A stretch of 64,000 bases of DNA from CALLJL01 sp964627255 (GCA_964627255.1 CAZVIN010000004.1:1-64000), one strand, 5' to 3'; counted from the stretch's first letter, positions 9,371 through 19,385 are shown. The notes: generated by a model not told the origin, from the letters alone. Numbers and translations are program-made.

Positions 9371-11173
9371 ATGAGAAAAACCAGGATGAAAGACGACTAT
9401 CAAAAAATCAAGTCAAATATTATTAGCCTGATTTTTTTGGGGCTTTTATTATTTTCAGCTATGGTTGGCTGCTATCAAAAGCCGAAGCAGGCCGTCGTTC
9501 CCTATGAACCAGAAGCCTGGGTTCCCAAAGTCTGGAAATCGGAGCCGCCCGAAGGTTGCCCCTTTGAACCTTCTAAAGATATAAAAGGAATTGCTTTTAC
9601 TGGAAGGTATGCTACTTACACTGACGCCGACACCTGGTACCCTTCCTGGGCAGAGGACGAGAATATGTACAGCGGCTGGACAGATGGAGAAATCGGAAAG
9701 GAAAGCTGTCATTCTTCTGGCGGGGTTAAGGCTCGCACAGGCAACGCGAAAATAATTGGCAATGACCCTCTGAACCTGGTCATCCAGTCGCTGGGGAGTC
9801 AGCCGGCTTCAGCCCTACCTTACGGTGGCCGTTACCCCAGTGCCAACTTGGTCTATAACGGAATCTGGTATTACGGGACTTATTGCATAGACTTCGACTT
9901 TACTAAACCCGAATACAGGGAGGAATACAGCTGGGCTATCTGCGGTCCTGTTCCTGGCTTCAGAATTTCTTTTGACTACGGGAAAACCTGGATTCCCAGC
10001 CCGCTATCGCCCGAGAATCCGCTTTTTCCAGAATCGGGTAAAAACGGCCATCAGGTAAAGATGGGCACTCCCCACTTTGTTGATTTTGGCCGCAATCTGG
10101 AATACTCCCCGGATGGGAAAGCTTACCTCGTAGGTCACGGAGCCCTGGAAAACGACCCGACTCCTCGGGTAGCCGGCAACAGCTGGATCGCCGGCGATGC
10201 TGCATACCTTGCCCGCGTGACACCTTCTCCCGAAAACATTAACAATATAAGAGCCTATGAGTTTTTTGCTGGGTTCAACTCTGAAGGAAAGCCCGTCTGG
10301 TCCAAAAATTTCTCTGATATAAAGCCTTTGTTGGTCTGGGATGATCACATGGGCTGCACAACTATTACCTATAATGCTCCTCTGCGCAAATATTTGATGT
10401 GCATTACTGATGGCTGGCCAGGCGTTAAGAACATGAACTCTTACCTACTTGAAGCCGATGAGCTAACCGGACCTTATAGATTAATTACCTACATGAGGAA
10501 TTTCGGTCCTCAGGGCTATTTTCTCAATTTTCCTTCAAAATTTATCCAGGCTGACGGCCGAACAGCCTGGCTTTCCTATTCGGCCAATTTTCATAAGGAT
10601 TATTTTGCTAACCGGGCCATCGCCAATCCCCTCGGAAGCCGTTATGCCTGGTGCCTGCAAGAAGTTAAACTCCTGGATGAAACGACTCTGAACTCACTAC
10701 AAAAAAAGGAACAAGAAGACCCAATTAAAACCGAGAAAAATATTGCTCTCCGGGCTCGCGTTAGCGTTTCTTCAGTTCAAGAAAAAAGCAAACCCATGAC
10801 TGAGGTCCCGCAATTTTTCGGTGAAGGGGCAGTGGAGGGAGTCATTGAATATCTAGAGGAAATCAATCAGCATGCCTGGGTCAGTCAGGAAAAGTCAACA
10901 GCGATGATTCGATTGTGCTGGGATCAGCCTGAAACTATCAGCCGGGTCTGGCTTTTTGACCTGCCCAATTTAAAAGACCATGTTCTATCAGGGCTACTGG
11001 TGTTCAGTGATGGAACTTCCCTGAGAGTTGGCGAGCTGCCAAATGATGCCAGGTCAGCCAGAGAAATTTCCTTTCGGCCAAAAAAGATCACCTGGCTGGC
11101 CTTCATCATAGATTCTGTTTCCAAGGAAACCAGAAACACCGGCCTGGCTGAAATCGCTGTTTTTAGATTTTAG
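9371..11173 (+). CDS. Lipoprotein with probable beta-propeller domain and discoidin-like C-terminus, function unknown
   Basis: The 600-residue protein has a long basic N-terminus, a hydrophobic stretch and a lipobox (SAMVGC), so it should be lipid-anchored. Residues ~55-440 contain repeated aromatic, sugar-active-propeller-like segments: YPSANLVYNGIWYYGTY, GPVPGFRISFDYGKTWIPSP and VWDDHMGCTTITYNAPLRKY. These recall five-bladed propellers of GH43-like or DUF4185-like proteins, but I cannot place it firmly. Residues ~455-600 look like an F5/8-type carbohydrate-binding beta-sandwich (NIALRARVSVSS, IRLCWDQPETISRVWLFDLP, LAEIAVFRF). It starts 110 bases after LamG paralogue A and has an AAGGAG site before the ATG. 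A glycan-binding or hydrolytic surface role is likely but unproven. Confidence 0.65.
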   Translation: MRKTRMKDDYQKIKSNIISLIFLGLLLFSAMVGCYQKPKQAVVPYEPEAWVPKVWKSEPPEGCPFEPSKDIKGIAFTGRYATYTDADTWYPSWAEDENMYSGWTDGEIGKESCHSSGGVKARTGNAKIIGNDPLNLVIQSLGSQPASALPYGGRYPSANLVYNGIWYYGTYCIDFDFTKPEYREEYSWAICGPVPGFRISFDYGKTWIPSPLSPENPLFPESGKNGHQVKMGTPHFVDFGRNLEYSPDGKAYLVGHGALENDPTPRVAGNSWIAGDAAYLARVTPSPENINNIRAYEFFAGFNSEGKPVWSKNFSDIKPLLVWDDHMGCTTITYNAPLRKYLMCITDGWPGVKNMNSYLLEADELTGPYRLITYMRNFGPQGYFLNFPSKFIQADGRTAWLSYSANFHKDYFANRAIANPLGSRYAWCLQEVKLLDETTLNSLQKKEQEDPIKTEKNIALRARVSVSSVQEKSKPMTEVPQFFGEGAVEGVIEYLEEINQHAWVSQEKSTAMIRLCWDQPETISRVWLFDLPNLKDHVLSGLLVFSDGTSLRVGELPNDARSAREISFRPKKITWLAFIIDSVSKETRNTGLAEIAVFRF

Positions 11174-11262
11174 ATAATTAGAACCTCCGATAAATTATAA
11201 ACTAAACTTAAGAATTAGATTAAGGGTAAAGAACACCAACTTCGGTTAGAACCATGGCCGTT

Positions 11263-11796
11263 TTATTTTTGAGCCGCTTCCTGATGGACCACTATTGGCA
11301 CATAACCCACTTCTAATCCTGGTGGCGGGGCAACTATTAAAGCCGGGTCCAATTTTACTAATTTGCCAAACGCCGGAGGCGCCATGTAATCTCAGTCATT
11401 CGGCCAATTAGCATGAATCTTTTCTACCAGAGCCTGTAATTTATCCTTTTTCTCAGCAGACCAGGCAGAACGGTCACCAGGTCTGGTATATTGCCAGAAG
11501 GTTGGTTGATCGATACACCTATACCAATAATAAGTCACCACCGAACCATCAGCCAGCTTAGCCTTAAAGGGTCCGGCTTTCGGCCTAGGCCAGATTTCCC
11601 TATTAGGATAATCTACCATCAAGCCCTCAGCCGGCTCCTTAGCTTTATAGGGACGCTCTTCTGGTCTGGGATTGGCATTGACCGAAGAATCAATATTGAC
11701 CCAAGTTGAAGTATAAGGACGCCCAGGTTCCGCCAGCGGGAATTTTTGCTGGGTCAAACTGGTTTCAGCCGGCACTTCCGATTCCCTAATAGCCAC
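11263..11796 (-). pseudogene. Interrupted C-terminal fragment of an uncharacterised protein
   Basis: The frame on the minus strand is open from at least 11850 and reads on to a TGA at 11392-11394, just after EKIHANWPND. Beyond this single TGA it continues in the same frame for 42 codons (DYMAPPAFGKLVKLDPALIV, then APPPGLEVGYVPIV) to a TAA at 11263-11265. The continuation is Pro/Val-rich, lacks frameshifts and reads like protein. No start codon with a ribosome-binding site is evident, and the upstream end runs into the sulfatase gene's 3' end. The piece contains TYYWYRCIDQPTFWQYTRPG and a charged helix. I read it as the tail of a protein whose first part has been lost and which also carries a nonsense mutation. 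I do not recognise the family. Confidence 0.55.
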
Positions 11797-11851
11797 ATAC
11801 TTATTTTCTTCATATTTGTAATATTGCAGAAAAACAGCTAAGATGTTTTCT

Positions 11852-13417
11852 TCATTTTCGAGGAGGAGCGCTTCTTCCTTCCTGCTTATAACGTTCTAAC
11901 AGCCTCTGAAGCCGGTCAACAATTTCAGGGTATTTTTCCCAAAGGTCATTCTCTTCATAGGGGTCATCCTTTAAGTTATAGAGCTGACCTGGTGTTCCAG
12001 GCTGTGGGGGAAGTCCTTCTGGAGTCATCCAGCCGCCAGAAGTTTTATTGTCTAGAATAAGCTTCCACGCCCCTTGCCTGATAGCAAAAGTGCCGTTTTC
12101 TGAATGAGAGACGATAGCCTCTCTGATTGGCTTTTTATATTTTTCTCCCAAAATAGCGGGAGAGATGTTATAGCTATCTGGTCCATCTTCAGGAGATAAT
12201 TTAGCACCGGTGATTGAGGCAAAAGTAGCCATCATATCAACCAAAGAAATGGGCTCATCAGATACTCTGCCTGGTTTGACCCGTTTGGGCCAGCGGACGA
12301 CGAAAGGAACTCGGTGTCCGCCCTCCCAAATGTGAGTCTTGTAGCCGCGTAAGGGTCCCGATGACTTATGACCTTTGATCCCGGGATGGGGGCCGTTATC
12401 GCTCGTAAAGATAAGGATAGTATCATTGCTGATCCCTAAGGAGTCCAATGTTTTCATTATCTCTCCGAGACACCAATCAGCAAGAACGACAAGGTCTCCC
12501 CGAGGACCATCGCCGCTTTTTCCCTTAACGAAATCAGGAGGCAACCAGGGAGTATGAGGTGAGGATAAACAAAGCAGGACGAAAAAGGGCCGCGCTGGCC
12601 TCTCCTTTAAACTGCGATTTATAAAAGAGATTGCCTCCCGAGTAAAAACAAGGTCCACTTCCTCAAGCTTAAAGTTAGGAGCCGCCCAGCCAGGTCGAGG
12701 GCTTCCCTCTTCACCCCGGGTCATATCATAGAATTCGGAGATCTGGCGATTAGGCATTTCTCTAACCCTGTTTCCCTCAATAAATGTGAACGGGCCATCT
12801 ATAGTTGAGCAAGCGGCGGTAAAGAGGGCGTAATCAAAACCGTGGTCAATTGGTCCGCCACTGACAGGCTTGGAAAAGTCTACGTTCATTCCTGTCTCTG
12901 GCGGCGAATCTTGGTGGGACCCTTTCAACATTTTCTCGGCGTCTTTCCAGGTAGGAGTAAACCCGTTCATTCGGGTCCAGTTTAAACCAAGATGCCACTT
13001 GCCAAAGAAACCAGTCTTATATCCAACTTGTTTTAAAAGATTGGCTAATGTCTTCCGCTCTGGTTCAATCAGGGCTGGGGTGTATCCCCCGACAACTTTC
13101 CTCTTTAACCAGGTTCTCCAACAATATCTTCCGGTCAGAAGGCCATAGCGGGTAGGGGTGCAAACAGCAGCCGGAGAGTGGGCATCAGTAAATCTAACTC
13201 CTTCCTGTGCCAATTTATTTATGTTGGGGGTGGGTATCAACGACTCGGGGTTATAACATTCTGCATCTCCATAGCCTTGGTCATCAGTTAAGATAAGGAT
13301 GATATTCGGAAGTTTATTCCTTTTGATGCCTATTAGGCTGGAATATACAGAAGAATTATTCAAAGCAATTAAAGCTGCACCCAGGCCGGCGGTCCTGACG
13401 AATTCTCTCCTTTTCAT
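11852..13417 (-). CDS. Secreted type I sulfatase (arylsulfatase A-like)
   Basis: The 521-residue protein opens with a twin-arginine-like leader (MKRREFVRTAGLGAALIAL). The sulfatase metal motif (NIILILTDDQGYGDAECYNP) and the formylglycine motif C-T-P-T-R with Cys86 (AAVCTPTRYGLLTGRY) follow. GKWHLG, SPHTPWLPP and TSDNGPHPGIKGHKS supply the remaining active-site His, Lys, Asp and Asn residues. The C-terminal LYNLKDDPYEENDLW block is typical for the family. Length is normal. The Cys-type site needs conversion to formylglycine, and an anaerobic maturase is encoded at 35650-36792. It sits at the downstream end of a minus-strand run of glycan-degrading genes beginning with GH31. The sulfated substrate cannot be named from sequence. 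Confidence 0.9.
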   Translation of the reverse strand: MKRREFVRTAGLGAALIALNNSSVYSSLIGIKRNKLPNIILILTDDQGYGDAECYNPESLIPTPNINKLAQEGVRFTDAHSPAAVCTPTRYGLLTGRYCWRTWLKRKVVGGYTPALIEPERKTLANLLKQVGYKTGFFGKWHLGLNWTRMNGFTPTWKDAEKMLKGSHQDSPPETGMNVDFSKPVSGGPIDHGFDYALFTAACSTIDGPFTFIEGNRVREMPNRQISEFYDMTRGEEGSPRPGWAAPNFKLEEVDLVFTREAISFINRSLKERPARPFFVLLCLSSPHTPWLPPDFVKGKSGDGPRGDLVVLADWCLGEIMKTLDSLGISNDTILIFTSDNGPHPGIKGHKSSGPLRGYKTHIWEGGHRVPFVVRWPKRVKPGRVSDEPISLVDMMATFASITGAKLSPEDGPDSYNISPAILGEKYKKPIREAIVSHSENGTFAIRQGAWKLILDNKTSGGWMTPEGLPPQPGTPGQLYNLKDDPYEENDLWEKYPEIVDRLQRLLERYKQEGRSAPPRK

Positions 13418-13577
13418 TTGATTCTCCTGCAGAAAAAGTGGTCATTAAATTTATAATTTCTATTATTTAATTTAAGAAACAAATTATGGCGAGTCAATAG
13501 AATTCTTCTCTTTCGGAATAACACGGAGCATTTCATAATTTCTAAATGGGCCTTTATTATTGTTCTTATTATCTTAT

Positions 13578-14459
13578 CTATTCTTGAGACCAAGGGAGGA
13601 CTTTGGTCCGGATAGCCCATGACTTCCACATCTCGGCCATTTTCTCAACCAGGTCGGGACACTGATTGGCCATGTTGTTTGTCTCTGTCGCATCATTCTC
13701 CATGTCGTAAAGCTCCCAAGGGCCATCTTTTTCTCTCGCTACCAGCTTCAACTTGCCGGCTATAACAGCTCGGCTTTTCTCATGTTCGAAATAAATGGGC
13801 TCTCTTTCGATCGGTTTCTCCTCCAACGCCGGAATAAGACTTTTTCCTTCCATAGGAATTATAAATTGATCATTGAGTTCCCGGGGATAGGTTGCTCCTG
13901 AAACCTCGACACATGTGGCCATAAGATCGGTTATATGGCCAGGCTGATTTATGATTTTATTTTTAGTTTTAATCCGGTGAGGCCAATTGTGTTTCGGACC
14001 TTCAGTGAACCTGGTGACATGCCATTTTCCACAAGCATAATTCCTATATCCAGCTTGTTTTAAAACCTCAGCAATAGTTACGCAATGTTTATTCAAATCT
14101 CCCCTGTAACCATCTAAACCTTCATCGCGCTCCATATCGCCGACACCAGTTTGGTGAGGGTATAATCCTGTAAGTAGACTGGCCCGACTAGGACAGCACC
14201 TGGCCGAATTATAAAAAATCGAGAAACGTACACCATTATAGGCCAGTCTATCAAGATTGGGAGTATCAATTTCTCCACCGTAGCAACCTATGTCCGAATA
14301 ACCTAAGTCATCCGCCAATATCAGGACGATATTTGGCCGCATATCAGCCTGCCTGGATTTGCAGTTTGACATCGAAAAAATGGGAGAGCTTAATAACACC
14401 CCTGCCGAGGCATAAGAAATCTTCCTGATGAATTCTCTTCGTCCGTATTGGAGACTCAT
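13578..14459 (-). pseudogene. Sulfatase with a large in-frame internal deletion
   Basis: The start chosen is the ATG at 14459 (MSLQYGRREFIRKISYASAG, a twin-arginine-type leader), one base after the upstream gene ends. The protein has intact N-terminal sulfatase motifs: NIVLILADDLGYSDIGCYGG and the formylglycine site CPSR with Cys89 (ARCCPSRASLLTG). It then jumps from GKWHVTRFTEGPKHNWPH straight to a C-terminal INQPGHITDLMATCVEVSGA block. In full-length relatives of this arylsulfatase type about 200-230 residues lie between these points, including the S-P-H-x-P and D-N-G motifs that supply catalytic residues. The total is 293 residues against a usual ~520-550. The frame is preserved across the junction at about 13950-13985, but activity is unlikely. 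Confidence 0.75.
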
Positions 14460-14460
14460 C

Positions 14461-16140
14461 TTACCCTCCAAATGAAAGATCAATGATCATCTGGCCTTTT
14501 TCAGGGAAAATCTTTAAAGGTTCATTCCTACCCTTCAGGAATCTGCCTTTTTTCAGTGGCACAACATAAGTCCAGTTTTTAAATTTGCAGGACAACTTAC
14601 TGGGTTCTACGCTTAAAAATGGTAACTCCGCTTCTGGAGCGTTGCTTAATTCCAGGTACCAGTTATTTTTAACCCTGCCCTTGGCCGAAATAACCAGGGA
14701 TTTTTCATCAAACCTGATAAAAATTTCTCCTCCCGGGGAATCGGTTGGCCAGCGCAGTAAGAGTTCGCCCGCCGGCGAATCATCCACCATCAGGTTATTA
14801 CCTTTTAACTCTTTCCCATCATCATATTTAAACCTCAAACCGGCAATTGTCCTGGTGGAACTCCAGTAAAAGCCATCCACCAGCGGCAGAGTATAATAAA
14901 AACACTGACTTGATGTCCCTGGTTTTTTAAAATAATCAGAGACCATGTTTTCATCAAACAGATGAATATCTCTGAACCGTAAAGTTCCCTGTTCCCAGAG
15001 CAGATTTGCCCTGTAAAATCTTGAGTTAAACCAGACGGTTTTTAAATTTTTTTCAGAATGATCCTTAAGCACTACGACCGAAGTCGGGGGAGTAACCTGA
15101 TAATTTTCCTTAAACCACTTTCCCGTTTCACTGAGAGTTTGCAGGACAATTTTCCCGTTTTTAACCAGCTCGTCTAAAATCTTCATCTGAATCTGATAGC
15201 CCTGGGCCATTCTTTTCCAGGTGAAGGAATTCTCCTGCCCAACTTGGACATAGGCATAATTCAGGGCTGGTTCGTTTACAAACCAATCGAAATACCATCG
15301 GCACCATCTCTCATCGCCCCCACCCTTCTCATACACTGGCTCAAGAGAAATGACGCGCTGGTTCCCGGTACCCAGGCCGCTGTCATATTGATGAATGGGG
15401 TCGCTGCCAAGCATGCGGAAAATGGGGACGGGAATTTGCTTTTCCGGGTTCTGCGCAGGCATATAAGCATTGGCCTGGCCCGGATAGTAACCACCACTCC
15501 AGTAACCACCCCACAGCGTATATCCATCTGTTCCCACCTGGTCTTTACAATTACAGGAGGCCACCAGGCCATATTTATCGTGTATGTATTTCAGAGAATG
15601 AGCATCGATAAACCAGGACCCGACCGATTTAGGATAGTAACCGAAAATCTTCTTGAAATCTTCCATGTAGGTATCAATGAGTTTTTCTCTTTCTTCCGGT
15701 GTATAGCCAGTGGAAAAACCAACATCAGCATGCCAGTCCCAGGGAAATCTTCCACGCCATTTTAGTCCGCTTTTCTCCACCAGAGGTTGCGGTATTTCCC
15801 ACCAGGCTCCGACCTCAAACTTATCGGCTGGCAATTTTTTCATCAGTTTCTGATAGCGGGGGTCAATGAGAGCATCATACTGGAGAAGGAAAGTGGCTTT
15901 GAAATTATGCTGGTGTATGATCTTAATCTGCTCCACCACCGTCTGGTAGAGAACTTCCTCGGTTATCCAGTCAATTCGTGGTTCGCATTGCCGGACGAAG
16001 TTTATTATATTTACAATGCGTGGTGAGCGATTCTGTCTTTCAGCTTCTTTGCCCTGGCTGATTCTAGCATAGCCTGTCAATAACAAGAGAAACGCAAATA
16101 TCATCAATATCCATTTTCCCTTTTCATTGATCTTAATCAT
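14461..16140 (-). CDS. Secreted polysaccharide deacetylase/glycosidase-like barrel protein, function unknown
   Basis: The 559-residue protein has a signal sequence (MIKINEKGKWILMIFAFLLL) and an N-terminal half that reads like a distorted NodB-type (beta/alpha) barrel. Examples are IVNIINFVRQCEPRIDWITE, HNFKATFLLQYDALIDPRYQ, VGAWWEIPQPLVEKSG, FPWDWHADVGFSTGYTPEE and SVGSWFIDAHSLKYI. It also has many Trp and Gly-rich loops (GGYWSGGYYPGQANAYMP). The C-terminal ~200 residues look like a beta-sandwich. Canonical NodB metal motifs are not obvious, and I cannot name a family with confidence; domain-of-unknown-function families of this fold are known from Bacteroidetes. It lies in the GH106/sulfatase run, one base upstream of the deleted sulfatase, so it probably acts on the same glycan. 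Confidence 0.6.
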   Translation of the reverse strand: MIKINEKGKWILMIFAFLLLLTGYARISQGKEAERQNRSPRIVNIINFVRQCEPRIDWITEEVLYQTVVEQIKIIHQHNFKATFLLQYDALIDPRYQKLMKKLPADKFEVGAWWEIPQPLVEKSGLKWRGRFPWDWHADVGFSTGYTPEEREKLIDTYMEDFKKIFGYYPKSVGSWFIDAHSLKYIHDKYGLVASCNCKDQVGTDGYTLWGGYWSGGYYPGQANAYMPAQNPEKQIPVPIFRMLGSDPIHQYDSGLGTGNQRVISLEPVYEKGGGDERWCRWYFDWFVNEPALNYAYVQVGQENSFTWKRMAQGYQIQMKILDELVKNGKIVLQTLSETGKWFKENYQVTPPTSVVVLKDHSEKNLKTVWFNSRFYRANLLWEQGTLRFRDIHLFDENMVSDYFKKPGTSSQCFYYTLPLVDGFYWSSTRTIAGLRFKYDDGKELKGNNLMVDDSPAGELLLRWPTDSPGGEIFIRFDEKSLVISAKGRVKNNWYLELSNAPEAELPFLSVEPSKLSCKFKNWTYVVPLKKGRFLKGRNEPLKIFPEKGQMIIDLSFGG

Positions 16141-16397
16141 TTTATTTTCCTCTTAAGATATTCACTAACCTGCGTTTTAATTTAGTTCCCGTTTCTGTCC
16201 TGGCTATCAAGAATAAATCGAAATTTTCGTATTTGTTCTGGCCCGCCAACAATAATTTTAAAAATCAAAATTTTACGCTTCCTTTCAAAGCAGGAGATAA
16301 GTCAAGGCAACAGACATGACCCTGCCAAAAAGGCGTCAATGGCATAACTTTTAATTTTAATATTTAAGGCCAAGTCAGCTTTGAAACAATTTCTTTT

Positions 16398-19349
16398 TTA
16401 TTTACCAGAAAAATTTACGACCACATCTATCGCCGGCAAAAGTCTGGCTGGCCCCAGCAGACCGGCTGGATAAAGTTGCCAGTTAGACTTGATGTTGGTG
16501 CGGCAGAATCTTTTTTCTGGCGGAAGATTCAAATCGCCACAGAGACGATTAATCCACATATTCCTGACTTCAACTTTAACATCATTGGAGCCTGGTTTGA
16601 GGAAAGGAGTAATCTCTGTCCGGAATTGCGGGGTCCATAATATGCCAGCTGATTGGCCGTTAATAAACACTTCAGCCACTTCATGAACCTCTCCCAGATC
16701 CAAATATAATCTTCTACCAGAACTCAGCCACTCTTCAGGTATGTCAATCGTTTTGATATATAAGCCTGGGCCAGAATAATACTTCACACCTTCATTTTCA
16801 TGGTCTGTCCATGATATAAGTTCTGGCAGCTTAATGCTGGGGGGAGCTCCCCACTCAGGATCAAATTCCACTGTCCATTCACCTCTAATGGTCTGTGGCT
16901 CTGGCAAGGAATAGACTTTTATCTGTTTCTTTTGTGCATTTATACCAGTCACTTCGTATTCGCCGTTCTGCCAGACTCTGACCCTGGCAGATGTTTTATC
17001 AACTTCTTGGATTTGTATGAGAGGAAAAGAAGAATCATATTTTCCGTCCGAAAGCACAGCCCAATCAACGCCTGGAGACAAAGTTTTATCATTGAAGACG
17101 ACAAACATAGAACCGGCAGGCGGTAGATGGAGCCACACACTTGTTCCGCCGGGCATTTTCCTGTGAGCGAAGGCTGGTTTTATGCTGCCATCCATCGGAT
17201 CCCATAGTTGAGGGGTTTTATCTTTGACCCGAAAAACACACCAGGTACTTATCGGAGTTAATGATTTGTTTCTGACAAAATAGATATCCTTATGTTCTAC
17301 CCGGCGATGGATGTAATCAAAATGGGTGTTGTGTTCTACAATCTCACTCGAAAAATCTGGCCCGATAGAATTCTTCAGCAGCCATTCCCTGGGAGTTAAC
17401 CCCCAAATAACTTGGCCCCGGCCATAGTTATTTTGTTTGACTGAAATCCCATCACACTCTCCCCACATCCTGTCAGCCAGGACTCGCAGTTTCATAGCTT
17501 TTTCTTCGTGATCTTTAAGACCCGGAACATCAAATGGCTTGGGGCCCATGATGGTCGCTCCTTCGGATACCAGCTTTTCTAATTTGATAAGCACTTCAAG
17601 GGGCATGACCCGCTCATCAGGAAGAACAAGAAAGCGATAAGCCATCCCATCGGGAAGAAGAATCCAGCCATCTTTAACTGTCATTCGATTGAGGATGACA
17701 TCAGTGTTGACCACATCATAATCATAGCCCTCACCCAATCCTTCCAGCAAAGGTTTTTCTGGAACATTGTGAAACAGCGGCCAGAAATTGGGAGCTTTAT
17801 CACCATAATAATAGGCAACATCAGCTACAAATAAACCCTGCTGCAACATATAACAACAACGAGCCAGGTAATCCATGAAGGGTCTGACCTTGGGCCACCA
17901 GACCACCCGCGGGTTCAGATCCACACCAGCATGATAAGTACGCCCGGGGAAACCTGCCTCTTCCGGTGAGTGGGCAAAGACATGGTAGGTTATCCGATTC
18001 AGACCTTCACAGAAGGCTCGGTCGACCAGCTGTTTAAGCACTAAAGGGCTGTTCTGCCAGCGCAACCAGGTGGTCCATGATTCAGCATCTACGTATTTTT
18101 TCCCATAAATATGGGAAGCCGAAGCTATCTCTTTAACCAGAAAAATATTGTGGCGATTCTTAATCCAGAATTCACCGCGCGGTATATCAACATTTCCCAG
18201 GGCTTTTAAAGCATCAACCGGACAGCTATCCCAGATAGGGGGGCCGGGACCTCCAGCTTCGCCAGCAAGTTGCAGACCGTACTCAGCACATACCTCGCTC
18301 CCCGTTATATAATGGCTGAAAATAAGGAGATCGCTTACTGTTTTTTTATAATCATAAATAAATCTATCACTGGTGTCCTTATCTTTTACGGTCCAGCCTA
18401 CCAACACAGGTAACCAGGCAATCGGATCATAGCCATTATACTTATTAAACCATTGGGGGAACTTCGCCGTCCACTGAATGCCTTCTTCCAGCTCCATGCT
18501 ATCAACTTCAAGGTATTTAAGAGGAAAATCTGGATTCGGTCCTTTTTCCAACCCAAGTTTATTTAAGATGTACTCAAAGTGAAAACGGGTGGCATCTGGA
18601 TCCAGAAAATCTATAAATAGACCCTTTGAATTTGGACTGGCCGCGATTAGCTGTTGACCATTGTTAGTACAGACAAAACGCATAATCTGCCACTTACCCG
18701 GTGGAACGTCCCACACCAGCTGACCATTTGTTACCTTATCAGTAATATTGATGACTTTAGAAACATCTGGAATAAGTTTATTTTCGGCATAAGGCCAGGC
18801 CAGCACAGCTACATCAAGATACCACTTTGGCCTGCCGTCTTCACCTTTAGGACAGTTAGGTGGAACTTCAGGGAACTCAAGCTGTTGCCTGATTTCAGCC
18901 GGTCCGCTGACTACCAAACTTGAATAATACAAATTCTTACTGGCCATGTCCGGAGGCACCCAGGAACCTCCTGCATTCCAGCCACTGGAAGTGATCAGCC
19001 CCAGAGTCAGTCCTAATCTTTGGGCTTCTTTCATTGAGTGATGAATAGCCGCTACGGATTCAGGCCCCAGAAAGGGTGGGCCGGTGGGAACAAAACCGTC
19101 AGGATTTCGCATGGCTTCGGTATCCCATATTTCCAGGCCGGCCAATCCCTTATCTTTGGCTTCTTCTAAATCACGGGTCAGACCATCAAGCGTTACCGCC
19201 CCGTTCAGCCAGTTCCAGTAGGCTCTCGGTCGAGCCTCATGACCGGGCTGTTTGAAGCCAGTTGCTAGATACGTATCTTTGGTCTTGACCTGGCAAGCAT
19301 TGCAAACCAGAAACATTACCAGAAAGAGAAGGCTGATAATTTTTTTCAT
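16398..19349 (-). CDS. GH106-type alpha-L-rhamnosidase lipoprotein
   Basis: The 983-residue protein begins with a lipoprotein signal (Cys16 or Cys19 in LVCNAC). PRAYWNWLNGAVTLDGLTRD, GLAGLEIWDTEAM and RLGLTLGLITSSGWNAGGSW are hallmark openings of glycoside hydrolase family 106. Later come YLEVDSMELEEGIQWTAKFP, YVDAESWTTWLRWQNSP and RITYHVFAHSPEEAGFPGRT. The C-terminus (about residues 830-980) is a GH2-like jelly-roll with GRRLYLDLGEVHEVAEVFIN, GILWTPQF and ITPFLKPGSNDVKVEVRNMW. Family members release terminal alpha-L-rhamnose. It lies 36 bases downstream of LamG paralogue B and is probably cotranscribed with it. The length is normal for the family. Confidence 0.85.
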   Translation of the reverse strand: MKKIISLLFLVMFLVCNACQVKTKDTYLATGFKQPGHEARPRAYWNWLNGAVTLDGLTRDLEEAKDKGLAGLEIWDTEAMRNPDGFVPTGPPFLGPESVAAIHHSMKEAQRLGLTLGLITSSGWNAGGSWVPPDMASKNLYYSSLVVSGPAEIRQQLEFPEVPPNCPKGEDGRPKWYLDVAVLAWPYAENKLIPDVSKVINITDKVTNGQLVWDVPPGKWQIMRFVCTNNGQQLIAASPNSKGLFIDFLDPDATRFHFEYILNKLGLEKGPNPDFPLKYLEVDSMELEEGIQWTAKFPQWFNKYNGYDPIAWLPVLVGWTVKDKDTSDRFIYDYKKTVSDLLIFSHYITGSEVCAEYGLQLAGEAGGPGPPIWDSCPVDALKALGNVDIPRGEFWIKNRHNIFLVKEIASASHIYGKKYVDAESWTTWLRWQNSPLVLKQLVDRAFCEGLNRITYHVFAHSPEEAGFPGRTYHAGVDLNPRVVWWPKVRPFMDYLARCCYMLQQGLFVADVAYYYGDKAPNFWPLFHNVPEKPLLEGLGEGYDYDVVNTDVILNRMTVKDGWILLPDGMAYRFLVLPDERVMPLEVLIKLEKLVSEGATIMGPKPFDVPGLKDHEEKAMKLRVLADRMWGECDGISVKQNNYGRGQVIWGLTPREWLLKNSIGPDFSSEIVEHNTHFDYIHRRVEHKDIYFVRNKSLTPISTWCVFRVKDKTPQLWDPMDGSIKPAFAHRKMPGGTSVWLHLPPAGSMFVVFNDKTLSPGVDWAVLSDGKYDSSFPLIQIQEVDKTSARVRVWQNGEYEVTGINAQKKQIKVYSLPEPQTIRGEWTVEFDPEWGAPPSIKLPELISWTDHENEGVKYYSGPGLYIKTIDIPEEWLSSGRRLYLDLGEVHEVAEVFINGQSAGILWTPQFRTEITPFLKPGSNDVKVEVRNMWINRLCGDLNLPPEKRFCRTNIKSNWQLYPAGLLGPARLLPAIDVVVNFSGK

Positions 19350-19385
19350 TTTGGTCCCTTTCCTTCCAAAAGAACCCGTGTTTGC

